Shown piece after piece: positions 1 through 6,127 of a DNA stretch of 7,665 nucleotides. The translations under genes were made by a program, and so were the position numbers. Source of the stretch: DATGLW01 sp035293965 (GTDB lineage: Bacteria; Actinomycetota; Acidimicrobiia; Acidimicrobiales; RAAP-2); contig DATGLW010000122.1 of the NCBI GenBank assembly GCA_035293965.1, positions 1 to 7,665 on the forward strand, given 5' to 3'. The first letter of the stretch is position 1; every line of letters starts with the position of its first letter. The notes below the pieces were generated by a model. That model saw only the letters and a program-made list of their open reading frames with translations, made no database searches and was not told where the DNA came from.

Positions 1-1212
1 GCCGAACTTGGTGAACCGCTCGATGACGACGGTGCGCGCCGGCATGTTGATCCCGAGCGAGAGGGTCTCGGTGGCGAAGACGACCCGGAGGTGCCCGGCG
101 GCGAACGCCTGCTCGACGGCCTCGCGGAACGGCGGCACCATCCCGGCGTGGTGGGCGGCGATGCCGGACTCGAGACCCTCGAGCCACTCGGCGAACCTGA
201 GCACGCGCAGGTCCTCGTCGGTGAGGTGCGCCACGTGCTCCTCGGCGATCCGGCGGACCGCGGCCCGTGACGGGCCGGCGATCAGGCGCAGCCCGTCGCG
301 CACGCACTGGCGGACGGCGTCGTCGCAGGCGGCGCGGCTGAAGATGAAGACGATGGCAGGCAGGAGGTCTGCGTCCTCCAGCGTCTCGATGAGGTCCGTC
401 CGGCGAGGGCTCCCGAAGGGCAGGCGGGGCCCGCCGCGCCCCTCTCGCCAGATGGCGGCCCTCGGGTGGCGTGAGCGGCTCGTTCGCTGGTCGATGCGCC
501 GCGCCTCGTCGGAGGGCCCGTCGCCCGACAGGAGCGGCGACAGGACGGTGGCCCGTTCGTCGCGGCGGTAGACGGCCACGTGGTGCCGCAGCGTGATCGG
601 ACGCTCGCGCTCGACGACCACCGAGGTGGGGCCGCGGATCGACCCCAGCCACTGCCCGAGCTCGGCAGCGTTGTTGACCGTGGCCGAGAGGCACACGAAG
701 CGGACCTCGGGCGGCGTCAGGACGAGCACCTCCTCCCACACGCCCCCCCGGTAGGGGTCCTGGAGGTAGTGGACCTCGTCGAGGACGACGGTGCCCAGTC
801 CGGCGAGCAGGCCCGAGCCGGCCAGGAGCATGTTGCGCAGGACCTCGGTGGTCATCACGACGACCGGCGCGGCGGCCCGCACCGAGGTGTCGCCGGTGAG
901 CAGGCCCACGCGCTCGGGACCGTGCGCGTGGGCCATCTCGCCGTACTTCTGGTTGGAGAGAGCCTTGAGGGGCGTCGTGTAGAAGGCCTTGGCGCCCGCC
1001 TCGAGGGACTGGTGCACAGAGTAGGCGGCGACCAGCGTCTTGCCCGAGCCGGTGGGCGCCGACACGAGCACCGACCGGCCGGCATCGAGCGCGTCGAACG
1101 CCTCGAGCTGGAACCGGTCCGGCGGGAACGGCAGCGCTTGCAGGAAGCGCCGCCGGAGATCGGCGGGCGGGTGGAGGCCGGCACCGGTCCTGTGCCAGCG
1201 GGCCCCGGTCAA
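1..1212 (-). CDS. helY: HelY-type Ski2/Mtr4-like DExH helicase, N-terminal part (cut by window edge)
   Basis: This is an ATP-dependent superfamily-2 RNA helicase of the Ski2/Mtr4 class, presumably acting in RNA processing or decay. The 404 codons from 1212 to base 1 run without a stop and continue past the edge, so roughly the first half of an ~900-residue protein is here. Helicase motifs in order are the Q-motif-like FPPDRFQLEAF (29-39), Walker A SAPTGSGKT (51-59), TTPLKALSNQK (79-89), LLTGDTS (104-110), Walker B DEVH (145-148), SAT (176-178), IVFIFSRAACD (287-297) with AAHHAGM (352-358), and ATETLSLGINMPARTVV (380-396). These closely match M. tuberculosis HelY (Rv2092c), which is also next to tatC. 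No ATG or GTG lies in frame near the expected start; TTG at 1212, overlapping the tatC TGA as TTGA, is the best candidate and implies translational coupling. Confidence 0.93.
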   Translation of the reverse strand, partial: MTGARWHRTGAGLHPPADLRRRFLQALPFPPDRFQLEAFDALDAGRSVLVSAPTGSGKTLVAAYSVHQSLEAGAKAFYTTPLKALSNQKYGEMAHAHGPERVGLLTGDTSVRAAAPVVVMTTEVLRNMLLAGSGLLAGLGTVVLDEVHYLQDPYRGGVWEEVLVLTPPEVRFVCLSATVNNAAELGQWLGSIRGPTSVVVERERPITLRHHVAVYRRDERATVLSPLLSGDGPSDEARRIDQRTSRSRHPRAAIWREGRGGPRLPFGSPRRTDLIETLEDADLLPAIVFIFSRAACDDAVRQCVRDGLRLIAGPSRAAVRRIAEEHVAHLTDEDLRVLRFAEWLEGLESGIAAHHAGMVPPFREAVEQAFAAGHLRVVFATETLSLGINMPARTVVIERFTKFG

Positions 1213-1958
1213 CGCCCGAGGAGCTTCCCGACGAGGATGGACGCGAAGTAGAAGGCAGTCAGCGGCACCGCCAGGGCGAGCATCGAGAACGGATCGGAGC
1301 TCGGGGTGAAGATGGCGGCTACCAGTGTGATCAGGATGACCGCCCAGCGCCACCACCCGAGGAGCTTGGCGGCGCTGACCACGCGGGCGAGCTGGAGCGA
1401 CACGAGGACGACCGGGAACTCGAAGGTCAGCCCGAAGAGGGTCATCATGAGCAGGATCAGCGACAGGTAGGAGATCGGGTCGTAGATCTCCCGCAGGTTC
1501 GACCCTCCGACGGTGCCCAGGAACCCGAGGGCGTGCGGCAGCGTGAGGTACGCCACCGCAGCTCCTCCGGCGAAGAGGGCCACCGAGGCGGCGACGAACG
1601 GGATGGCGTAGCGCTTCTCGGAGGCCTTGAGACCGGGGGTGACGAAGCGCCACATCTCCCACAGGATCACCGGCGAGCCGAGGACCAGGCCGCCGAAGGC
1701 GCCGACCTTCACCCGCAGCGAGAGCGGATCGAGCGGGGAGGTCACGTAGAGGGTGCAGCGGCCGTGGTTGACCTCGCACAGGGGGCGGAGCAGGAAGTGC
1801 AGGATGGGCTCGTAGAGGACGACGGCGACGCCAGCCCCCACCACTACGGCCACCACCGACACGATGAGCCGGCGCCGCAGCTCGCCGAGGTGCTCGGTGA
1901 GCGTCATGGAGTCCGGCTTGGGACGGGTCCGTCGCGTCCCTACCCAGGGAATGGCCAT
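1209..1958 (-). CDS. tatC: TatC, twin-arginine translocase receptor subunit
   Basis: TatC is the six-transmembrane inner-membrane protein that binds twin-arginine signal peptides and recruits TatA/TatB. From ATG 1958 it is 249 residues. Conserved positions known from E. coli are all present: HLGEL with Glu26 (E. coli Glu15), Pro59 (Pro48), SPVILWEMWRFVTPGL (95-110) followed by Glu114 (Glu103), FEFPV with Glu180 (Glu170), and FTPSSDPFS with Asp222 (Asp211). Six hydrophobic spans can be placed at roughly 31-49, 86-104, 118-142, 163-190, 204-217 and 222-244. Cys61 and Cys68 lie in the first external loop, where mycobacterial TatC also has two cysteines, so a disulfide is possible. The frame opens further upstream (GTG at 1994 or even into tatB), but ATG 1958 has GGAAGGGA at 1971-1978 and a normal N-terminal length. 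Its stop overlaps the helY start. Confidence 0.95.
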   Translation of the reverse strand: MAIPWVGTRRTRPKPDSMTLTEHLGELRRRLIVSVVAVVVGAGVAVVLYEPILHFLLRPLCEVNHGRCTLYVTSPLDPLSLRVKVGAFGGLVLGSPVILWEMWRFVTPGLKASEKRYAIPFVAASVALFAGGAAVAYLTLPHALGFLGTVGGSNLREIYDPISYLSLILLMMTLFGLTFEFPVVLVSLQLARVVSAAKLLGWWRWAVILITLVAAIFTPSSDPFSMLALAVPLTAFYFASILVGKLLGR

Positions 1959-1993
1959 TCGGCGCTCGTTTCCCTTCCGTCGGTCGTCGGTCA

Positions 1994-2013
1994 CCCGGCC
2001 CTGGCGCGCCGGG
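1994..2013 (-). other. GC hairpin directly after the tatB stop
   Basis: On the minus strand CCCGGC and GCCGGG form a 6-bp stem around an 8-base loop, one base past the tatB TGA in the 56-bp tatB-tatC gap. There is no T-run, so it is not a convincing terminator. It may modulate the relative output of the two genes or be chance in GC-rich DNA. Confidence 0.25.
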
Positions 2014-2014
2014 A

Positions 2015-2548
2015 TCAGTTCATGCCCGGGTCCGCGGCAGGCGCGGTCCCGGCCGTCGGGGCCCACGGCCCGTTGCGGAGGGTCGATCCCGGCCCCTCGC
2101 CGAGCGAGCCGGCGCGCTCGTGGGTGGCCGCGGGCGGCGGGGAGGCGCCCCAGCCGGCTGCGAGGTGGGTGCTCGCCGCACCACCTGCACCACCTGCACC
2201 AAGGGCCGTGCTCGCACCAGCTGCGGGGCCGGTCGCCTGGTGGGGCTGGTCGCCGTCGTCGCCGGCACCGGGCGGGGAAGGCCCGCCGGCACCGGCTGCC
2301 GGGCCGGGCAGGTCGGCGAGCTGGTTGAGGAGGGCGACCGGTGAGCGGGCCAGACGGGCGATCTCCGAGGGGGGCGGCAGGTCGGGCATGGCCTGGCGCA
2401 CCTCCTGGTCGACCCGGGCGTGGAAGTCACGCATGGCCCGCCAGCCAGCGCCGAGCTGCCGGGCGACCTGGGGCAGCTTGTCCGGGCCCAGCAGGATGAG
2501 CGCGACGACCAGCACGACGAGGAGCTTGACCGGGCTGAGGGAGAGCAT
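2015..2548 (-). CDS. tatB: TatA/TatB-family twin-arginine translocase subunit, TatB-like
   Basis: This is a membrane component of the Tat pathway, which exports folded proteins bearing twin-arginine signals. The layout is classic: a single N-terminal transmembrane helix (about residues 5-20, SPVKLLVVLVVALILL), the hinge GPDKLP (21-26), then an amphipathic helix (27-55). LGP-x-(K/R)-LP and the following AGWRAMRDF...VDQEVRQAM resemble TatB more than TatA, which normally has FG at the hinge. Aligned without gaps to E. coli TatB, the conserved Glu8 is Lys here. After residue ~80 the protein is a ~98-residue Ala/Gly/Pro-rich low-complexity tail. ATG at 2548 is set by the family N-terminus; no Shine-Dalgarno is seen, and a -10-like TAGAAT lies just upstream. 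It sits where M. tuberculosis has tatA, directly before tatC, so it could be annotated tatA or act in both roles. Confidence 0.82.
   Translation of the reverse strand: MLSLSPVKLLVVLVVALILLGPDKLPQVARQLGAGWRAMRDFHARVDQEVRQAMPDLPPPSEIARLARSPVALLNQLADLPGPAAGAGGPSPPGAGDDGDQPHQATGPAAGASTALGAGGAGGAASTHLAAGWGASPPPAATHERAGSLGEGPGSTLRNGPWAPTAGTAPAADPGMN
2179..2202. repeat. Short tandem repeat inside the tatB tail (9-bp unit, about 2.7 copies)
   Basis: The plus strand has CACCACCTG twice, followed by a partial third copy. On the coding strand it gives Ala-Gly-Gly units within the Ala/Gly-rich tail. It is a likely slippage site, in frame, and expected to vary in copy number between strains. Confidence 0.55.
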
Positions 2549-2556
2549 CCGGGAGG

Positions 2557-2562
2557 ATTCTA
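2557..2562 (-). promoter_or_regulatory. Candidate -10 element for a leaderless tatB transcript
   Basis: The minus strand shows TAGAAT (fits actinobacterial TANNNT) ending 8 bases before the tatB ATG. Transcription would then start at or next to the ATG. The bases between (CCTCCCGG) hold no Shine-Dalgarno, which fits a leaderless start. No clear -35 box is seen 16-19 bases upstream. Confidence 0.4.
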
Positions 2563-2639
2563 CCGAGCCGCCCTTCCACCCCCCGGGCGACAGCTGGCGC
2601 GCCGATCCCAGGTCCGGGCGATCGGGCCTCCTGCGGGCT

Positions 2640-2658
2640 GGCGGCGACCAGCGCCGCC
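2640..2658 (-). terminator. GC hairpin 10 bp after pafA, possible weak terminator or processing site
   Basis: The minus strand reads GGCGGCG-CTGGT-CGCCGCC, a perfect 7-bp stem with a 5-base loop, starting 10 bases beyond the pafA stop. There is no following T-run, so intrinsic termination would be inefficient. It may instead protect the 3' end of the upstream mRNA. Such hairpins arise easily in GC-rich DNA. Confidence 0.3.
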
Positions 2659-2668
2659 CGGGCCGGAC

Positions 2669-4027
2669 CTACAGCGACGCGATCAGGCGCTCCACCCGGT
2701 CGTCGTGCGACTTGAAGGGGTCCTTCAGCAGGACCGTGCGCTGAGCCTGGTCGTTCAGCTTGAGGTGCACCCAGTCGACGGTGAAGTCGCGCCGGCGCTC
2801 CTTGGCCCGCCGCACGAACGCCCCTCGCAAGCGGGCGCGCGTGGTCTGTGGCGGCTCGACCATGGCGAGGGCGATGTCGGCGTCCGTGCAGGTCCGCTCC
2901 ACCTGCTCCCGCCCCTGCAGCTTGTAGAAGAGCCCCCGGGAGCGGTCGACGTCGTGGTACATCAAGTCGACGAGGGCGACCTTGGGATGCGAGAGGGGGA
3001 CGTCGTGGCGCCGCCGCACCTCCTCGACGAGCCGGTGCTTGGCCACCCAGTCGCACTCGCGCCAGAGCGTGTGGGGATCGGACTCGAGGCCCTTCAGGCA
3101 GTGCTCCCACATGTCGAGCGCCCGGTCCTCCTCCGGCGACAGCCCATGGCGATCGCGGAACCGTACCGCCCGCTCGAAGTACTCGCCCTGGAGGTCGAGG
3201 GCCCGCATCTCCCGGCCGTTGGCGAGCCGCACCTTGCGCTGGCAGGTGATGTCGTGGCTGATCTCACGGATCGCCCGGATGGGGTTCTCGAGGGTGAGGT
3301 CGCGCAGCACCGTGCCCGAGTCCTCGAGCATCGTCAGCATGATGCTGGTCGAGCCGACCTTGAGGTAGGTGGCGTACTCGCTCATGTTCGAGTCGCCCAC
3401 GATCACGTGCAGGCGCCGGAAGCGTTCGGCATCGGCGTGGGGCTCGTCGCGGGTGTTGATGATCGGGCGGCTCCGGGTGGTGGCCGAGGACACCCCCTCC
3501 CAGATGTGCTCGGCCCGCTGGCTGAGGCAGAACACGGCTCCCCGGGCGGTCTGGAGGACCTTGCCCGCACCGGCGAAGACCTGCCGGCTCACCAGGAAGG
3601 GGATCAGCACCTCGGTGTACCGGCTGAAGTCGTCGCTGCGCTCGGTGAGGTAATTCTCGTGGCAGCCGTACGAGTTGCCCGCTGAGTCGGTGTTGTTCTT
3701 GAACAGGTAGACCTCCCCACGGATGCCCTCCTCGCGCAGGCGGGCCTGGGCGCCGCCGACCAGTTGGGAGAGGATCCACTCCCCGGCCTTGTCGTGCGTG
3801 ACCAGGTCGTTGATGCGGTCGCACTCGGGCGTCGCGTACTCGGGATGGCTGCCCACGTCGAGGTAGAGGCGGGCGCCGTTCTCGAGGAAGACGTTCGACG
3901 AGCGCCCCCAGCTCACGACCCGGCGGAAGAGGTATCGGGCCACCTCGTCGGGGCTGAGGCGCCGCTGGCCCCGCAGGGTGAAGGTGACGCCGTACTCGTT
4001 CTCGATCCCGAAGATCCGACGATCCAC
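2669..4027 (-). CDS. pafA: PafA, Pup-protein ligase
   Basis: PafA uses ATP to phosphorylate the C-terminal Glu of deamidated Pup and joins it to a substrate lysine by an isopeptide bond. The fold is glutamine synthetase-like and paralogous to Dop. With the GTG at 4027 the protein starts MDRRIFGIENEYG and is 452 residues long, the same as M. tuberculosis PafA. Key motifs are Glu9/Glu11 in GIENEYG, RLSPDEVARYLFRRVVSWGR (23-42), LYLDVGSHPEYATPEC (54-69) with Asp57 as the probable catalytic base, KNNTDSAGNSYGCHENYL (110-127), INTRDEPHAD (190-199) and VDWVHLKLNDQAQRT near the C-terminus. The frame stays open for 52 more codons upstream (to 4183), but those overlap prcA and are Pro/Gly-rich without family similarity, so I reject them. 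GGTGG at 4033-4037 is a plausible weak Shine-Dalgarno. pafB and pafC do not follow it. Confidence 0.97.
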   Translation of the reverse strand: MDRRIFGIENEYGVTFTLRGQRRLSPDEVARYLFRRVVSWGRSSNVFLENGARLYLDVGSHPEYATPECDRINDLVTHDKAGEWILSQLVGGAQARLREEGIRGEVYLFKNNTDSAGNSYGCHENYLTERSDDFSRYTEVLIPFLVSRQVFAGAGKVLQTARGAVFCLSQRAEHIWEGVSSATTRSRPIINTRDEPHADAERFRRLHVIVGDSNMSEYATYLKVGSTSIMLTMLEDSGTVLRDLTLENPIRAIREISHDITCQRKVRLANGREMRALDLQGEYFERAVRFRDRHGLSPEEDRALDMWEHCLKGLESDPHTLWRECDWVAKHRLVEEVRRRHDVPLSHPKVALVDLMYHDVDRSRGLFYKLQGREQVERTCTDADIALAMVEPPQTTRARLRGAFVRRAKERRRDFTVDWVHLKLNDQAQRTVLLKDPFKSHDDRVERLIASL

Positions 4028-4076
4028 CAAGGCCACCGTAGCGCCAGGGCGGCAGGGAGGGAGCGATGCCGCCCGG

Positions 4077-4976
4077 TCAGTCCCCTTCCCGGGGCAACCG
4101 GCCCCCGGCACCCCCGCCCCCGGCGGCACGCCGCCGGGTGGGGTCCTGGCCCCCCTCGTCACCCGCAGCCCTCCCAGCGGCACCGGGTGAGGCGCCCGCT
4201 CGGGAGCCCGCCTGCTCGGCGCCCGCCGCCCTTGTCGCGCCCCCTTCGCCCTCGGCCGAGTCGCCAGTGTCGCCGTCGGGGTCCGACCCGAGGGCGGGTG
4301 GCTCGCCGAGCAGGCGGGCGAGCTCGCCGTCGCTGATCCGCCTGAAGGCGCGTCGCCCGTTGTGCCTGCTCAGGGCGGCGACCTCCAGGTCCCCGGGTCC
4401 GAGCGAGCGGCCGCCGGCAAGGGCCCGCACCGCCGCCTTCAGCGCTTCGGCGAGGTCCCAGCCCTCTCGCCAGGAGGCCGACACCCGCTCGCTGATCGTC
4501 TGGGCGTCGCCGCCGAGGACCGCGAACCGGTCCTCGTCGGTGATCGTCCCCTCGTAGGCGATGTGGTAGAGCTGGTCAGGCCGATAGTCGGTGCCGAGCT
4601 CGGCCACCAGGATCTCGACCTCGAGCGGCTTCATCTCGTGCGTGAAGACGTTCCCGAGGAACTGCGCGTAGAGGTTGGCCAGCGACCGTGCATCGACGTC
4701 CTCGCGGCTGAAGGCGAAGCCCTTCGTGTCGGCGTGGCGGACGCCCGCCACCCGCAGCTGGTCGTACTCGTTGTACTTCCCCACGCCAGCGAAGGCGATG
4801 CGGTCGTAGATCTCGCTGATCTTGTGCAACGAGCGCGACGGGTTCTCGGCCACGATCAGCACGCCGTCGGCGTACGTGGTGGCGACCAGGCTGCGTCCCC
4901 GGGCGATACCCTTTTGGGCGTACTCGGCCCGGTCCTTCATCACCTGCTCGGGCGCCACGTAGAACGGCATCGTCAT
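4077..4976 (-). CDS. prcA: 20S proteasome alpha subunit
   Basis: PrcA builds the non-catalytic outer rings of the 20S proteasome. Its N-termini form the entry gate and its surface docks the C-terminus of the Mpa/ARC ATPase. The N-terminus MPFYVAPEQVMKDRAEYAQK (3-22) followed by GIARGRSLVA (23-32) is the alpha-subunit H0 helix and first strand. AENPSRSLHKISEIYDRIAF (43-62) and GKYNEYDQLR (66-75) are near-diagnostic of actinobacterial PrcA. No N-terminal catalytic Thr is present, as expected. ATG at 4976 overlaps the prcB TGA (ATGA), and GGGAGGG at 4985-4991, 8 bases upstream, supports the start and translational coupling. The proteasome fold ends near residue 225. The remaining ~74 residues are an Asp/Glu/Gly/Ala-rich and then Arg-rich low-complexity tail, longer than in M. 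tuberculosis (total 299 versus about 248). pafA starts 49 bp downstream. Confidence 0.97.
   Translation of the reverse strand: MTMPFYVAPEQVMKDRAEYAQKGIARGRSLVATTYADGVLIVAENPSRSLHKISEIYDRIAFAGVGKYNEYDQLRVAGVRHADTKGFAFSREDVDARSLANLYAQFLGNVFTHEMKPLEVEILVAELGTDYRPDQLYHIAYEGTITDEDRFAVLGGDAQTISERVSASWREGWDLAEALKAAVRALAGGRSLGPGDLEVAALSRHNGRRAFRRISDGELARLLGEPPALGSDPDGDTGDSAEGEGGATRAAGAEQAGSRAGASPGAAGRAAGDEGGQDPTRRRAAGGGGAGGRLPREGD
4119..4138 (-). other. GC hairpin in the 3' end of prcA
   Basis: An 8-bp perfect stem (CCCGGCGG / CCGCCGGG) with a 4-base loop lies about 40 bases before the prcA stop, within codons of the low-complexity tail. It is the strongest short inverted repeat I noticed near the prcA-pafA junction and could influence mRNA stability or read-through. 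It may also be a by-product of Gly/Ala/Arg codons. Confidence 0.25.
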
Positions 4977-5908
4977 GGCCGACGCCCTCCCGTGCCCGGT
5001 CTGGTCCCGGCACCGCCTGGGCCGGTCATGGCCTGCCCACCGGTCGCGGCCCCACCGTCGCCACCGGTGGCCAGGGCATCGCGGCCGGCGGCCAGGGCCG
5101 GCGTGCCGCGCTCGGAGCGGATGCGTTCGATCAGCTGCCCGAACCGCTCCGCGACGTCGGCGTCGGCGAGCTGCTCGTACCCGTCGGCGGTGACCACGGC
5201 CACCATGGGGTAGATGCCGCGGACCGGGTCGGGGCCGCCCGTGGCGGCATCCTCGTCGGCAGCTTGGTAGAGCGCTTCGATCGCCAGCTCGACGGCCTCG
5301 GTGCGGGACAGGCCCTCGCGGTAGCCGAGCTTGATCGTGGTCCGGGCGTCGCGACCGCCCGAGCCGGTCGCCTGGTAGTCCGTCTCCTCGTAGTGGCCGC
5401 CGGTGACGTCGTAGGTGAAGATCCTGCCCGTCCCCCGACGCAGGTCGTACCCGGCGAAGAGGGGGACGACGACCATCCCCTGCATCGCCATGGGGAGGTG
5501 CTCGCGAACCATCTGCGCCAGCTGGTTGGCCTTCCCCTCCAGGCTCAAGGTGGTCCCCTCCACCTTCTCGTAGTGCTCGAGCTGCACCTGGAAGAGGCGG
5601 ACCATCTCGACGGCCGGCCCGGCGGCCCCGGCGATCGCCACCGCCGACCAGCGGTCGGCCGGGAAGACCTTGTCCATGGCGCGATGCGCGATCGAGTAGC
5701 CCTCCGTCGCTCGCCGGTCACCAGCCATCACCACCCCGTCGGCGAACCGGAGCGCGACGACGGTGGTGCCGTGCCGGATGTCCACCGATCCCCTGCCGTC
5801 GCCGGGCGCGAGCGACACGCCAGGCCCTCGGGCCGGGTAGCCGCTGCGCTTCAGGAGGGCGGCGAAATCGGGGCCCGGATCATCGCCGGGGTCGAACATG
5901 GGGAGCAC
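4973..5908 (-). CDS. prcB: 20S proteasome beta subunit (catalytic, with propeptide)
   Basis: PrcB is the threonine-protease subunit forming the two inner rings of the 20S proteasome. Residues 1-47 are a propeptide. Autocleavage is expected at His46-Gly47|Thr48, giving a mature protein beginning TTVVALRFADGVVMAGDRRA. Counting Thr48 as 1, Asp17 (residue 64, in AGDRR) and Lys33 (residue 80, in MDKVF) fall exactly on the catalytic Asp and Lys, so the enzyme should be active. ATGSGG (180-185) and TGGPDPVRG (223-231) are further conserved beta-subunit signatures. The start is GTG at 5908, 6 bp after the pup stop; ATG at 5899 (three codons in) is an alternative, and neither has a strong Shine-Dalgarno. 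The last ~46 residues (266-311) are a Gly/Ala/Thr/Arg-rich extension, making the mature chain about 30 residues longer than the M. tuberculosis one. The 3' end overlaps prcA by 4 bp. Confidence 0.97.
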   Translation of the reverse strand: MLPMFDPGDDPGPDFAALLKRSGYPARGPGVSLAPGDGRGSVDIRHGTTVVALRFADGVVMAGDRRATEGYSIAHRAMDKVFPADRWSAVAIAGAAGPAVEMVRLFQVQLEHYEKVEGTTLSLEGKANQLAQMVREHLPMAMQGMVVVPLFAGYDLRRGTGRIFTYDVTGGHYEETDYQATGSGGRDARTTIKLGYREGLSRTEAVELAIEALYQAADEDAATGGPDPVRGIYPMVAVVTADGYEQLADADVAERFGQLIERIRSERGTPALAAGRDALATGGDGGAATGGQAMTGPGGAGTRPGTGGRRP

Positions 5909-5914
5909 GGGCTG

Positions 5915-6112
5915 CTACTGCCCGCCCTTTTGGACGTAGTTGCGGACGAACTCCTCGGCGTTGTCCTCCAGCACCTCGTCGATCTCGTCGAGGAGGTCGT
6001 CGAGCTCAGCCTTCAGCTTCTCCCCCCGCTCCGAGGCAGCTGGAACGTCCTCCACCACCTCTTCCTCGGTGCGCTCCGGTGCGGGCCTCCGCTTCAATTC
6101 TCGTTCGCTCAT
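5915..6112 (-). CDS. pup: Pup, prokaryotic ubiquitin-like protein
   Basis: This is the small protein tag attached through its C-terminal side chain to substrate lysines by PafA, which targets them to the Mpa-proteasome. The 65-residue length is typical (about 64). The sequence ends VQKGGQ, so the encoded form ends in Gln and needs Dop deamidation before ligation. Residues 31-58 form the conserved acidic helical region (DDLLDEIDEVLEDNAEEFV) that engages the ATPase coiled coil and PafA/Dop. Residues 1-27 are charged and low in order, as expected for the disordered segment that starts threading into the ATPase pore. Lys62 matches the well-known lysine just before GGQ. ATG at 6112 is preceded by AGGAG at 6123-6127, which overlaps the dop stop. 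The gene lies 13 bp after dop and 6 bp before prcB. The N-terminal third is Arg/Lys/Glu-rich, unlike the Gly/Asp-rich start of the mycobacterial protein. Confidence 0.98.
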   Translation of the reverse strand: MSERELKRRPAPERTEEEVVEDVPAASERGEKLKAELDDLLDEIDEVLEDNAEEFVRNYVQKGGQ

Positions 6113-6122
6113 GCTGACGTCT

Positions 6123-6127
6123 CTCCT
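6123..6127 (-). promoter_or_regulatory. Shine-Dalgarno of pup overlapping the dop stop
   Basis: AGGAG on the minus strand lies 10 bases before the pup ATG and shares bases with the TAG stop of dop. This fixes the pup start and suggests that ribosomes ending dop help initiation of pup. Confidence 0.7.

Noticed and set aside
1959..2066. Upstream extension of tatC by 36 codons
   Set aside because: It overlaps the end of tatB and adds a non-hydrophobic, Arg-rich stretch not seen in TatC. ATG 1958 is better, although GTG 1994 cannot be fully excluded.
1533..2744. 403-codon plus-strand frame opposite tatC and tatB
   Set aside because: It is antisense to TatC, which has all conserved residues. The translation is Gly/Ala/Pro/Arg-rich and shows no domain.
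2420..3685. 421-codon open frame on the plus strand opposite pafA and tatB
   Set aside because: Its protein is Pro/Arg/Glu-rich with no family resemblance, and the minus strand encodes a full-length PafA. Long antisense frames are expected in GC-rich coding DNA.
4028..4183. Upstream extension of pafA by 52 codons
   Set aside because: The extra residues are Pro/Gly-rich and overlap prcA. Starting at GTG 4027 gives exactly the family length and N-terminus.
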